Positions 20,870 through 32,905 of a stretch of 64,000 nucleotides of DNA are shown here, in pieces; position 1 is the stretch's first letter; each line of letters opens with the position of its first letter. Source of the stretch: Heloderma charlesbogerti (taxonomy: Eukaryota; Chordata; Lepidosauria; Squamata; Helodermatidae); NCBI GenBank assembly GCA_026122225.1, contig JANEZZ010000303.1, positions 7,501 to 71,500 on the forward strand, given 5' to 3'. The notes under the pieces are model-generated. The model had not been told where the DNA came from, ran no database searches, and saw nothing but the letters and a program-made list of their open reading frames with translations. The position numbers were made by a program, and so were the translations under genes.

Positions 20870-22110
20870 ATTTCATTGATTGATTGATAGCATTTTATAT
20901 GGCCCTTCAATTCATAGTTTCCAGGGCCGTTTACAATAGGTCATAAAACAGTAAACAAACATTAATCAATAAAACAGTTGACAATACTAAAGGGCAGTCC
21001 TAAATACAACCCTAGTAGAAATAAAATTCTAAAGGTCAGTATTAAATACACTCCTAGCAGAAATAAAATTAATCAGGGATTAAAAGCCTGGAAAAACCAA
21101 AACTCATTTGCCTGGCCTATAAGATACATCAGCTTAGCTGCAGGCAAGCCTCTCTGGGAAGAGCGTTTAACAAGTGAAGTGCTACTAGGGATGTATGGAT
21201 TCCCCACTGTCTGTTCCAGTGGGGAATCCGGGGGGGGATCCATTCCTCCGCCCCAGAATCCTCACGGAGCAGCTCCACTCCGTGAGGATTCCACAGAGCC
21301 AAGGGCCACTTACCTGAATCAACTGGACCCCTTTGCCTCCACGCCGATCACCATTTAAAAAAAGGGGGGGGGATCAGCAGGATGTCCCCATAGGCTTATA
21401 TGCAAAATAGAGCCGTGAATCTTGCATATAAGCCTATGTGTCCATAGGCTTATACACAAGATATACGGCTCTATTTTGCATATAAGCCTATGGGCACATC
21501 CTGCTGATTGACTTTAAAAAAAAATGGCGATTGGCGTGGAGGCAAAGGGCTCCCAGTGCAACAAGCAGCCCTGCTGTCCTGCGTGGAATCCTCCAGGAGA
21601 GGAGGTAAGTGGGGCCGACCCACCACGGATTCCTGAGGCTGGATTCCAAAGAATCTGGCCTCATTTGAATCTGCAGTGGATTTCTCTAACATCCCTATGT
21701 GCTACAACTGAGAAGGCACTCTTTCTAGTGGCCATCCATGTCAGATGGCTGGGGCACCTGCCGAAGGACCTCCAAAGATGATCTCAGTGCATGGGCAGAC
21801 TGATAAAGGAAAAGACATTCCCACAAGTACGAGGTTTTACAAAAGGTTTTAACAGTAAGCACCAACACTTTGAGTTGTCCCCGGAAATGGAATGGAAGCT
21901 AGTGGACAGTGGCAAAATGTGTTGCCAATGCCTGGCTCCAGTTAGCAGCCTATTGTCTGTGTTTTGAACTAACTGCAGTTTCCAAGCAGTCTTCAAAGGC
22001 AGCACCACATACAACACCTTGCAGTAATCTAACCTGGAGATTACCAGAGCATGGATAACTATAGCCAGGCTTTCTCTAATAGGAGGGTCCATAGCTGGTG
22101 AAAGGAATGC
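20870..22110 (-). pseudogene. L2-like LINE, antisense, split by a MITE
   Basis: Read on the minus strand, 22092-21784 gives HALVISRLDYCKVLYV, LPLKTAWKLQLVQNT and NRLLTGARHW, a classic L2-group reverse-transcriptase stretch. The other end (20870-21170) holds an antisense 3' UTR (CATTTTATATGGCCCTTCAA). A 512-bp hAT-like element is inserted at 21186-21697. Many stops; dead copy. Confidence 0.65.
21186..21697. mobile_element. hAT-like foldback MITE (512 bp) in the L2-like LINE
   Basis: The ends are TAGGGATGTA and ACATCCCTA. Direct 8-bp flanks AGTGCTAC (21178-21185) and TGTGCTAC (21698-21705) match at 7 of 8 positions, as for hAT. Almost the whole element is a hairpin: CCTTTGCCTCCACGCCGATC pairs with GGCGATTGGCGTGGAGGCAA, and AGGCTTATATGCAAAATAGA pairs with TCTATTTTGCATATAAGCCT. 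A second, inner inverted pair sits at 21416-21460. No coding capacity. Confidence 0.85.
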
Positions 22111-25100
22111 TATGCCATTGAAGCCAGTTGGGCCTCTAGTTACAGAGCTGGATCAATGTGCATCCCTATGTTGTGAACCTAATCCTTTAGAGGACATGCA
22201 AATCCATCTGTCTTGACATCATCTTGCTGGAAAGATGAATAAATGACCAACAGTTCCTCTGTCTTGTCTGTGTTTCTCTAGGTTAATTGGATTTGATGTT
22301 AGTGAAATCAAGGTTGATGTTTCCTCTCAGTGGTCTGCTGCAAAAGTTTGGGAAGTATGACCTCCTGGTTAAATCCAGAGAAAGGGCAGCTTTCATGTAA
22401 AGCAGACTTACTTGCAAGGGTCTGATGGAAGATGCATGGGTAATCTGTGGGCATCTACCTGATGGGATCTCATTTCAATGTTTCTGTGAAGGTGTACACC
22501 TTCAGCTTTTATTTCTGCTGACATTAACTCACAATGCAGGTTTACTTATAGCAGCCAGCACTCGCAATGACAGAGTGCCAATATAATATTATGAAGATAC
22601 TCCTTGAAGATAGTAGTGCCATCCAACTCATTCCAACACACCTTTCAGGAACTGCAGCTGTTGACCCATGACTGCATATTAGGTAGGACTACACACAGCT
22701 AGCTTACACTGGACACACTATTTGCCACCTGTGGAAAGCTTTGGTACCAGAATAACTCTGTTGCAATCCCCCTGCTTTATCATCACTTATAATAATCAGA
22801 GGTAATTCTTGTTAGCACTCCCCTTTACAGGAGTCAAAACCAGAGGGCAAATGAAACCATTGGTGACAGGTTATGTTTGAGGTACAAATTGGAAGTTCTT
22901 GCATGAGAAAGAAACTGAGTGGCAGAAGTGTTTTTTATACTATATTGGTTCATTTCTTCCAGGAATAACACTTTGGTCCTTCCAGAAACATACAATAATC
23001 TGGATTATTATTGGTTATACTGTTCTATAATACAGCCTAATCTATTTGAAATAATCTATAAATGATCCTGAAGATACCAAAGTTGGAGTAGATGCCCTCC
23101 AGGCATATTCCAGCCCTCTAATTCTGGAAACAATACACACCAATTGAACTGGGCAGTACTTTAATCTCATCATCACTATTATTATCCTAGGCACTGATAA
23201 AGCAAAAGCAACTAACTACTGAATGGAATATTTTGGTATCATGTGTCTGAAGCCCTCTTCAAGGATCCCAACCGGACAGATCTGCAAAATCGAGCAAGCA
23301 AAAAACAAAACATCCACAAACATGCTTATTAGACACATGCACATTCTTAATATTCTGTGACACATTTTACTTTTTAGCAATTTTACAACTGTTCTACTTT
23401 CCAAAACATAGTTACCAAATCCAAACAACAGAAAACACATGGCTCATGCGCACACAAAATGTCTTGCTATGTCAACAGAACTTTGATACATTTATAGATG
23501 AATGCACAACTTCTCTGTGAAGTTGGCTGCCAAAGGCACGTGTGTTTGTGTTTTAGAATACCAAAATCTATTTTAATCATGTTCTGTATTGTTTTCAGTA
23601 TTTGTTTACATTGCTGACATCCAACATGTTCTGAGGCTCTTTCAATATATCAGTATGAAAATTTAATTCACCAGTAACTCATAAATACAGAACACATTGA
23701 TACCTAAACTGAAAGCTTTCTTTTATACTTGTCAAAATTATTCCTTGCAAATGCTGTGGTAGCTGATGCAAATGCTATAGCTTTATCTGAAAACATATCT
23801 CTGTGCTATGGCCCTATCAGCCTTCAGCTTTCTTCCTTACATTTCAAACCTAGATTTTACAGGATTATAGTTTTATATTTACCTTTATTAAACAATTCAT
23901 GGTACTAACTTACAACATGTTCTCAAACTCTCAGAATGCAAATATTGGGGATGCAAATTCCATTGCCCCTTCATATTCTGTAATTTTAATATAGCCAATT
24001 AAAATTTCCTGTACAATTTATTTAGGCAGGAGGGGGAGGCTGCTGGAGAGAGAAAAGCAAAGGTCAAAAGTCACAGTGGATAATAGCGGATGGTTTTGAT
24101 AGTGGTAATTATATATTACGATAGGATAAAGGTAGAAAGGGAAATATGAGTGCTGGAAGAAAGACAAACATCCCAAATGCTGAATTTAAAAGAGAGAAAA
24201 ATAAAGGGAAAAAACTTTAAATGTCTTTGTAGTTCACTGTCATGAATCAAAGACATAATGAAGCCTGAATTAAAAATGTCAGTTTCTGTGAATGTTGATA
24301 ACTTGGCTCTTTGTTGTGCAAGTCAAAATGTGTCTATTTGATGAGTTAAAATGACAGTCTGAAAATGGGAGATGCAGAAGCGTAAAAAGGGGGGGAAGAA
24401 TGCCCACTAAAAAAAGACATCTCAAAAGTAGGCCCATAATGTAGTACTTTAAGGAGAAGACCTGTAGGGTAGGGGGCAGTATCTTTAGAATGTAACCAAG
24501 CAGCACTAAAAGGCAACGTCCACGGCCAATCAAAACTATTTCTCTAGCTGCTGGGGCTCTTGCATCTCTGTCTTTACACTAGATTGGAAACCCTTTGTAC
24601 TAATTGCCAGACTGTACCAGATTTTCTGGTTCAGTTCCATCCTATAATTGACTGACAATGATGGGTAAGGAAGGGGAAAAACTCAAACTCGCCACTCCAA
24701 GCAGAGGGTCAGAGATGGTTTCACAGGGAGCACATCATTACTTGGCACTAAATACAGGGGTTAAGAAACCATCATCTACCCTCACCTCTAATTCCTGGGG
24801 TAAAAGGGGAGGGGGGGCTAAAAGAACAAGGCTGTATAAGACAAGAACAGGGTCTTACAGACCAACATATGCCCGCTGCAAAAACCATTTGTGAGAACAA
24901 GGAATGCTTGCATGTTGCCAGCATGAAGCTATGGTGATGAGCTTTTTGGTATTATGTTTTGCCTGAAACTGAAGATACTCGTACTGACTCCCTTCCCATT
25001 TGCAGTTCTAAAGTTACAGAATTTGAAATGTGCCTTTGCCTTGAATAGAGATAACAATTTGCTGGTATAGAAATGTACTTTAGCTAAACTTGACACACTC

Positions 25101-25312
25101 CCTACGCATTCTGCATATAAATATTCAAACCATATCATTATTTCAAATAGGAAAAAAACAGATAACTTGCAAAGTATGTTATGTACTAGCTGACTTTTAA
25201 TTGATCAGAATTCCCATATCCTCCCTGTGCTAAAATAGTGTACAAATGCCAGTGATGTGGCTTACACTAACTTATTACTAACTTGACAAATGGCCTTGTT
25301 TATTGTCTCTTC
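22111..25312. other. AT-rich sequence, no recognised gene
   Basis: More than 3 kb in which I see no exon, RNA gene or clear element on either strand. The open frames present are short and lack splice context. Confidence 0.5.
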
Positions 25313-25383
25313 TAAGACTGCAATCCTAAATACATTTACTAGGGAGTAAGCACGACTGAACACAGTGGGGCATACTTTGAGTA
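25313..25383. mobile_element. Short palindromic interspersed repeat, decayed copy
   Basis: GACTGCAATCCTAAATACAT, then AGGGAGTAAGCACGACTGAA and GTGGGGCATACTTTGAGTAA match the order of the copy at 20570-20665. Confidence 0.55.
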
Positions 25384-26696
25384 ACCATGCCTGGCATTAC
25401 AGTGTTCTATAAAATAGTTAAAAATGACCATTTAATAATGAAGCAACAAGCATTTCTTCAAAACTTTGAAACCATCTGCATGATTGACCAAAGAACTTGT
25501 TTGTTATCCTCTGCCAACTTAATTTCAAACAGGCACAGACAAACACACACACAAGCAGCTGTCAATATACCAAAACCTCTGTTCCTTACTTCACAATCTA
25601 CACATGGCAAAAACAAGTTCTCCATTTAAAGGGTGGATAGTAGTTCGGCTTTTTTTTTTTTTTTTAAGGAAATGTGACATAAGTCAGGCCTCATCTCCGT
25701 ACTTCCATATTCACTTAACAATATACAGAGGCTATTAGTTCACCTCCTCGCAGGTGATATAGCAGCCATTTTACGTTTTTGTATGGCACATTCCATCCCA
25801 ATCATGCCCACCCCACTCCCATTCTATGTCCCACTTCTACACAGATGTCTTGGGGGGGTACACTGAAATTGCTGCTACACTAGCTCACAAGCCAGAGAGA
25901 GAATGCAAAGTTTCACAGCTAGGCCAATCAACTTGGCATCCCATTAGCAAAGGCAGCAGAGGAGTTAAGCAAAAGCTTACCTTTCAAACCCTGAACAGAG
26001 CTGTCTTTACTCTTTATGAGACCTACACCAGCTGACAGCTTGCCGAATTTTCTCAAGTACAGTGCCCCGGACAGGTGACATTCTAATAGGTAGCAAGCAC
26101 CTGAGAGCAGGACTAGAAAACTCTAAGAAATAAGAAAGCAAAGGAGTAAAATGTCTTCTCAGAGACAGAGTCAGCTCTTGTGCATGGGGAATTACGAATG
26201 CTCTGGCTATAGACTTTTGTCCAAAGCTGTAGTCTCTCCCCCCCCCCCCGCTAGATTAGTTCATACAAAACTCAACAATACAGCACTGAAACCCATTGTT
26301 GATATTCAACATTTTTCACATAGCGGAACAGAAGAGACAATACGGTATCTAGGAAACCATGGGCTGGATTACAAAGTGATGCTATCTCTTCCTTCTGGTG
26401 GGCCTGTAATCCTTTTTTTAACCTACCACAGCAAAATGAAATACAATAACAGGAAAATTAAGAACCCTACAAATCAGGGAGGGTTATAATGCCTAAAACA
26501 GAAGAAGAAAAAGTAACCCAAGCAAGATAAAAATGAACATTTTGCCTATGGAATCTAAATGGATAGATAGATGATAGATGGGGGTAACCAAATGCTCACG
26601 TGTTGTCTCATTTTATGTGTTCACTACAGAAAGCTGCGTATTTGAAACACAGGACGATTATTCTTTCTGTGAGTACACTAACATCAGATAGCCTCA
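25384..26696. other. No recognised gene; poly-T run
   Basis: A T run of about 17 bases lies near 25651 and a C run near 26239. Otherwise nothing is supported. Confidence 0.5.
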
Positions 26697-26789
26697 CAGT
26701 GCAACTCTGTACACACCTACTCAAAAGTAAGTCCCACTGAGTTCCATGAGGCTTACTCCTAGGTAAGTGCATATAGGATTGCAGCCTTA
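26697..26789. mobile_element. Short palindromic interspersed repeat, copy
   Basis: CAGTGCAACTCTGTACACAC, AAAGTAAGTCCCACTGAGTT and GTGCATATAGGATTGCAGCC match the repeat at 20570-20665. The ends are inverted (TGCAACTCT and AGGATTGCA). Confidence 0.65.
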
Positions 26790-27466
26790 ATGCACCCAAG
26801 TGTGGCCCATCTGTGTTTTCAGGTGTTCTGTTATTTCTACTTGCAGCTGTAGCGAGGGCCACTCACACATAAATAGGAACTCTCTAGAGCAAGCTCTGCA
26901 TTCTTTTAGGATTGATGGCATGTGCAGCTTAGCTTCTTCTCAAGCTTATGGAACATGTGGCTATATTTTACATTCAGATTCTTCACTTTTGCAAACAAAT
27001 GGCTCCAGTTCACAACTGGTTTGTGTTTATTTGTCTCTCTCACTTGAAGAGTGTTGTCCATTTACTGTGTTTCGAATCATTCTCCCAGCTCTCTGAAGTT
27101 CAAGCAAATAGTTTGTCTTGCATTTTAATCCACTACTCTTTAATACTGCTAGCCTCTGAGGCTCATCCTGCTTTTACTTAATCCAGTTCCCATATTTTCC
27201 TCCAAACCCCAAATAGTCTAGGTAGCCACTGAAAGTGATTGTTCCTACCAGTTTCTTTTCATCACTGCTGCAATTGACCAATTGACAACTGATTGATGGT
27301 TATCTTTTCACATCAACAATGAAAGAAATTACCATCACTATGGCTATGTACAGTAAATGCCTCCAGAGTAAATTACATGATTCTAAAATTCTCCTTAGCT
27401 CACTTAGTAAAACATCAACACAAAAAGTTTCTCTCTCTCTCTTTTGCCTCTCTTCCTGTATTGCAG

Positions 27467-27543
27467 ATTTGGCCTTCCCTGTCAGCACCAGAAAAGAACT
27501 TGACAGCTTCTTTAAAAAGAGGAGTATAAAAGAACTTGAATAA
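27467..27543 (+). other. Candidate terminal coding exon, unproven
   Basis: A strong pyrimidine tract and AG (CTCTTCCTGTATTGCAG, ending 27466) precede a short open stretch reading LAFPVSTRKELDSFF and KKRSIKELE, then TAA at 27541-27543. The peptide is charged and protein-like, but it is short, there is no known upstream exon, and the pyrimidine tract could be chance. Confidence 0.2.
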
Positions 27544-27918
27544 GGGATGGCACAAGGCCTGCCTAAGGCTTCCATTCTCTGCAAGCGGCTATTCTTTGCA
27601 AAGAAAAAAAAAAAGCATGTGAGAAAAGATAAGCCATGTCAGAATACCCCAGGAATATTCCCAGTGACCTTGGAATTTTAGCTGTTTTATGTTGGAAGAG
27701 CTTCTGAATCTGTGAACTTTACAGGTCTAGTTAAGTTGTTCCAAATATGTAGTGTTTATTCCTGATACTCCTCTACCTCTCCTCCCCAATAAATTATATA
27801 CCGCTAATACATTTCGTCCTGCATTTAGCTAGTAATTACAGATGAGTTTTAGGAGTATTTGTCCAATTAATGAATTTGTATAGAACAAAAGTATAAATAT
27901 TAAAACAATACATGCATT

Positions 27919-27942
27919 CTCTCTCTCTCTCTCTCTCTGTAG
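27919..27942. repeat. (CT)n microsatellite
   Basis: A run of about eleven CT units within AT-rich sequence. Confidence 0.9.
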
Positions 27943-28076
27943 CTTCAACACAGGTGGATATTGAAGAGGTTGTTTGCAATGCTCTGTTAAATTAGGTATT
28001 ATACAGTGAATGCAACTACTGAGGAATGAAGAGTTGGCTGATTTCTTGGATCATCCTTCATCATTTAAGAAAATAA

Positions 28077-28250
28077 AGGAGCAATCCTATGGGGATAGGT
28101 GTCCACCTCTGAACTCAGAGGCAACCAACTATTCAATGCAGAGGGGGCAGAGCGCGGAGGGGATCATCTCCTCCGTGCTCTGGCTGCTCTGCACTTGTGT
28201 CTAGACAGCCTATTTCAGCTGTTTAGCCACAGCACTTCAGAGCGGGGGTC
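28077..28250 (+). mobile_element. Unnamed interspersed repeat, copy 1
   Basis: GTGTCCACCTCTGAACTCAG, CAACTATTCAATGCAGAG, CATCTCCTCCGTGCTCTGGC and GTGTCTAGACAG recur in the same order in the reverse complement of 54030-54215. No coding capacity; the GC-rich centre is partly self-complementary. Confidence 0.6.
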
Positions 28251-29030
28251 AGGGGGCATTCAACACATAGGAAGCGTCATTGGATTATTATTGTGGTGAT
28301 GTTTTGATCAATTTAATCTTTATGCCTCAGTCTCAGCCTTGCTGTTCCAACACATAAATGCTTAGGAATAAATATCATGGTATATTTGATCCCAGAAGCA
28401 AGGTGAAGCACCATGTCATATACATAACTGGATGCTAAGTGGTAACCAAGAGAGATGTCCTTACTGCTGTCTGGTATAAGGCAGCAGTAGAGGCAGGGGG
28501 TGGCTGAGATGGTACAGTGAAGGTGTGTGGCTGCCACTTGCAATGTCCTTGTCCAAAGCTGTACAGTCTGTGACATGTGGCCTGTGCTAGGCACCGCTGA
28601 TCAATCAGGAAGTGCTTATCCAGCTCCCACGTGCCTCCACCACCTCACAACGGATGCTGGTAATGCCATTCCCCCCTCCCCTTTTACTGCCCACTGGTGA
28701 CCGTTGGTTACCACATGCCATCCCACCTCAATAGCCACCACTGCTCATGTTTGTGCGCTCCCTCCTTCCACTTCTGTATCCTGCATTCCATCCCTCCTCC
28801 CCCATCTCAAGTTTAAGAGCCAGCATCACTGCTACCTTCTTTACCTGCCCAATCCCTGTCCTATTTTTAGGTAGTAAGCAGCAGCAAAAGGCTCTCTTCT
28901 GATCTAGTACTCAGGACAAATTTCTCAACCATCCAATGAGCAGTATGGCTGTGGCTGCAAAGCAAGCCTGCCAAAATCAACATTTGGGTTAAAACATAGG
29001 GGTAGCCCTGTGCTGAACCTTATCCCAGGG
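28251..29030. other. No recognised feature
   Basis: About 780 bp without a supported gene or repeat. Confidence 0.45.
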
Positions 29031-29307
29031 GCCCATACTATGGAAATGCTAGAAGCCTCTAAGCCAAAATGGGAGAGTTGGAGTGCCTGGTTTTAATGGA
29101 GAACCTAGATGTAGCAGGCATTATGGAAAACTGGTGGAATGGAGAGACCCAGTTGCATACGGTTATATCTGGGTATAAACTCCATAGGAAGGACAGGGAA
29201 GGGTGTACTGGAGGAGGTGTTGCTCTGTTTGTCAAAGAGGGCATAGTGACGAGCAGACTAGAAAACCTAAAAGGGTCCGACTCTTCTGCAGAAGCACTGT
29301 GATGACA

Positions 29308-29673
29308 ATGTTGTTGTTGTTCAGTCGTTAAGTCGTGTCTGACTCTTCGTGACCCCATGGACCATAGCACGCCAGGCCTTCCTGTCCTCCGCTCTCTCCC
29401 GGAGTGTGCTCAAGTCCATATTCATTGCATCGGTGACACTGTCTAGCCATCTCATCCTCTGCTGTCCCCTTCTCCTTTAGCCTTCAATCCTTCCCAGCAT
29501 CAGGGTCTTTTCCAGGGAATTTTCTCTTCGCATTAGGTGGCCAAAATATTTGAGCTTCAGCTTCAGTATCTGTCCTTCCAATGAGCACTCAGGGTTGATT
29601 TCCTTTAGGAATGACTGATTTGACCTCCTTGCAGTCCAGGGGACTCGTAAGAGTCTTCTCCAGCACCACAATT
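29308..29673 (-). pseudogene. BovB LINE copy 4, 3' fragment
   Basis: TTGTTGTTGTTCAGTCGTTA then CTCTTCGTGACCCCATGGAC is the antisense BovB 3' end, matching copy 1 from about 4900 to 5262. The minus strand codes LWCWRRLLRVPWTARRSN. The copy is 5'-truncated at about 29673 and lies inside the CR1-clade LINE. The next 70 bp (to about 29745) end in ACATCCCTA and may be a hAT-like remnant. I found no clear target duplication. Confidence 0.88.
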
Positions 29674-30683
29674 TTACTGTTCTTTTCCCCACCGCGGATG
29701 CCCCTGCGCGGAGCCAGGTAAGGAATTCGTACATCCCTAAGGGGAGGTGACCTTGGATTTAATCCTAAGTGGTGTCACTGAGAATCTAGTATGAGATGTA
29801 AATGATGTTGAAACAACTAGAAACAGGGACTACAGTGCTATCAAATTAATATATATTTAAGTGGAAGATTGCCCAGGAAGTCCAACACAGTCGCATTTTA
29901 CTTCAAAAGAGGAAACTTCTCTAAAATAAGGGAACTGGTGAAAAGGAAGTTGAAAGGGAGAGTCAAGAGGATTATATCCCTTCAAAATGCTTGGAGGTTA
30001 CTCAAAACCACAATAATAAAAGCTCAGCTGGAATGTATACCATGGGGCAGGAAAGGCAGCACAAAGTCCAAGAAGTCACCAACGGTTAACAAGCAGGGTC
30101 AAGGAAGCTATTAGAGAAAAGAAGGCTTCCTTCTGAAAAAGGAGGTCTTGCCCAAATGAGGAAAACAAAAGGGAGCACACACTTGCACAAAGGAGTTGCA
30201 AGCAGACTGAGATGCAAAAAAGCATTTCGAGGAGCATATCGCGAACAGCATCAAGGCCAGCAATAAAGAATTCTTTAAATGCATCAGAAGCAGGAAACCA
30301 GCTAGGGAGGCAGTTGGACCACTGGATGATAATGGAGTTAATGGAGTACCAAAATGGAGTTAAAGGAGTACCAAAATGGAGTTAAAGGATTACTGAAATG
30401 GAGCTAAAGGAAGACTAAAGGAGCATATGGAGATTGCTGAGAAGATGAATGAATTCTTTTTGTCTGTCTTCATGGCAGAAGATATAGGACAGATACCTGT
30501 GCCTGGACTGAAGTTTTCAGGAAGGGAGTCTGAGGAACTGAGGCAAACAGTGGTGACAAAAGATAAAGTTCTTAACCGTATTGACAAATGGAAAGTTAAT
30601 AAATCGCCAGGCCTTGATGGTATTCATCCTAGAACTCAAATGTATAATTGCTGATCTTCTAACAAAAATATGTAACATGTCTC

Positions 30684-30698
30684 TAAGATCAGACTCTG
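30684..30698. repeat. 15-bp target-site duplication, left copy
   Basis: TAAGATCAGACTCTG occurs here and again, without a mismatch, at 32548-32562. The CR1-clade sequence reads through if one copy and the insert are removed (GTCTC-TAAGATCAGACTCTG-TACCAGAG). Confidence 0.93.
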
Positions 30699-32547
30699 GG
30701 GGGACATCCAGTTGGAGCCATGGCATCTGGCAGTGACTTGCAGAGTTCTGCAGGTTGCTTATCTCAAACAGTGGGGAAATGGTTGAGAAACCTTTTTATC
30801 TTCCTCTGGAATTAAAAGGGGAAGCTTACAGTACCATCCGGATGAAATCTTGGAAGAACAGCTGCTTTTGTGAAGAAACAGAGGGGCTGAAATCTAAGAA
30901 TAGATGCTGGAGTGTCATCTACTGCACACTGTTGGAAACTTCTAGGCAATTAGGAGACACAAGGACAAACAGCTCCAAACAACATCTCTGAATTTAAACT
31001 ACCAGCAATATCTGAGGACTTGTAATTAAATCTGCGTAAGTTTGTTTTTCTTGTTTCTGCAATTATGCTTGCTTGTTATGCTTTGGAAAGTGGGGGATGG
31101 CAAAACCAAAGGAAAAAAGGGAAGACTTGAAAACACCACATTCCCCCCCCCCCATGGCTCCCCCGGCAAAGGTTTCTAGAAATGCCGGAGATGAAGAGGA
31201 GTTGCTTGCTTTGATAAAAACTATGTCTTTGCAGCTATGAGAGCAGTCAAAGAAACTTGGGCTCAATAACCGCCCTTCAGGGGGCTGTGGATTTAATTAA
31301 TATCTCTTTTCAAAAGATGGAAGTGAAGGTTAATGATCTTGAAGATCAGATTGTTGCGCAGGAAATGGCCATGAAAGTGTCTCATAATGTTTTGTCTGCT
31401 CAAATCTCTCAACTGGAGGCCTTCACATGCAGAGCGAATCTACGTATCCTGGTATTAAAGACGTGGCTACTGATATAGGCTTGGCGGAATTTATGGATAA
31501 ATTTTTGCATGAGCTATTTGCTTTACCATCTGATTTCTTACTTGATATTGAGCATGCATATCATGTTCCTGGTTCAAGGCGTGGCACTAAAGGGATTTCT
31601 GGGACTGTTATTGTTCAATTTTCATGAGTCTCCACAAAAAAATACCTTGTGTATCTGGCAAGAGAACGAGGTGAGCTCCGGTGGGGACCAGCAAATGACA
31701 AGATTATGCTCTTTCATGATTATACTAAAGAAATTGCTGACAGAAGAAGGCAATTTGCCAAGGCAAGAAGTTTGGCAAAGCAAATTAACCTGCAATATCA
31801 TATTAAATATCCAGCTACGTTTTGTGTTATTGAAGATCAGATGAAGAGATTATTGGATACTGCAGAAACATTTTTAATTGGTATTAAAATTAAATTCAGG
31901 GAACCAAGTCTCTCAGCCTCTGGGGTTGGAACTTAGCCATTTATGCTGTTCTTTTGAAGCGTTGTTCGGGTTTCAACTGATAAGTGGTCAGGCAGTAGGC
32001 CAAAGATAAATGTTTGCATTTTTCTTCTTCTCTCTCCTCTTTTTTTATGTTATATTGTAATAAAGTGCATATTTGTGAGTGTATGTGTGAGTACACATAT
32101 AAATCTATGTTTAGATATGATACTACTTAAAATATACAAATGATTTGTTCCTGTTTTTGTCTTTCACTTAAACTTCTCTTTCCCCCCCTTTTTATTAGTA
32201 TTATTACTATTAATATCACTATGGGATTATTGTTGCTGTTCCTTGCTGGCTAAACCTTTAATGTTTATTAAAACGTGTTAACTGAATTTATGGCTAATGG
32301 AAATGGATTGTTTGCTTCTATTTCTGTGCTATAAGACTGTTTGGATATTTGGTTTGTTCTTATTGAAGTTTAATATAATTCTGTTTTTTCTTTTTTCTTT
32401 TCTTTTTTCTCTTCCTTCTTTTGCTGTCTTCCCTTTCTTCTTCTTTTTTTTAGAATACTGTAATGTTGGAAACTGAAGAAATTGATTATATTGTTGGTAG
32501 TGTTTATTTTATTTGTAAAAATAAAATAAAAATAGATTAAAAAAAGG
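30699..32547 (+). mobile_element. L1-type insertion carrying ORF1 only
   Basis: 1849 bp with a perfect 15-bp target duplication, a G-rich start, an about 400-bp leader, a decayed ORF1 (31097-31936), an about 600-bp T-rich 3' region with a pyrimidine tract (about 32385-32452) and an A-rich end (AAAATAAAATAAAAATAG). There is no room for, and no trace of, an ORF2. The structure resembles the half-L1 (HAL1) elements known in mammals, but I cannot tell a true family from a single internally deleted copy. It lies inside the CR1-clade LINE. Confidence 0.8.
31097..31936 (+). pseudogene. L1-type ORF1 protein, broken
   Basis: This is the RNA-binding chaperone of L1-type retrotransposons. The reading begins MAKPKEKRED at 31097. 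A frame change at the C run (31142-31153) leads to PPAKVSRNAGDEEELLAL, and a TGA follows near 31237. Then come a coiled-coil-like stretch (MEVKVNDLEDQIVAQEMA), the RANLRI motif that opens the RRM-like domain (about 31430), a frame change, FMDKFLHELFALPSDFL, AYHVPGSRRGTKG and GTVIVQF, a TGA at 31625-31627, and the C-terminal domain (YLARERGELRWGPANDK, LFHDYTKEIADRRRQF) ending with TAG at 31934. The domain order is that of L1 ORF1p. Two frame changes and two stops make it inactive. It is not recognised to subfamily. Confidence 0.82.
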
Positions 32548-32562
32548 TAAGATCAGACTCTG
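32548..32562. repeat. 15-bp target-site duplication, right copy
   Basis: Exact second copy of TAAGATCAGACTCTG directly after the A-rich tail of the L1-type insert. Confidence 0.93.
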
Positions 32563-32905
32563 TACCAGAGAACTGGAGACTGGTTAACACCAGTTTTTAA
32601 AAGGGATCCAGGAGGGATCTGGGAAATTCCAGGCTGTTAAGCTTAATGCCTATTCCGGGTAAATTGGTTGAAAGCATTAATAAAGATAAAATTAGTAAGC
32701 ATATAGAAGGACAAGCCCTGCTGAAAAAGAATCAACAAGGCTTCCACAAAGGTAAGTCCTGTGTCATTAATCTTTTAGAGTTCTTTGAGACTGTCAATAA
32801 ACATGTGGACAGGGTGATTAGGTAGATATCATTTACTTGGACTTCCAAAAGGCTTTTGACAAAGTCCCTTATGAAGGACTCCTGAGCAAACTTAGCAGTC
32901 ATGGA

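Noticed and set aside
21370..21510. Repeated inverted blocks resembling a CRISPR-like array
   Set aside because: There are only two inverted pairs inside one transposon, with no regular direct repeats or spacers.
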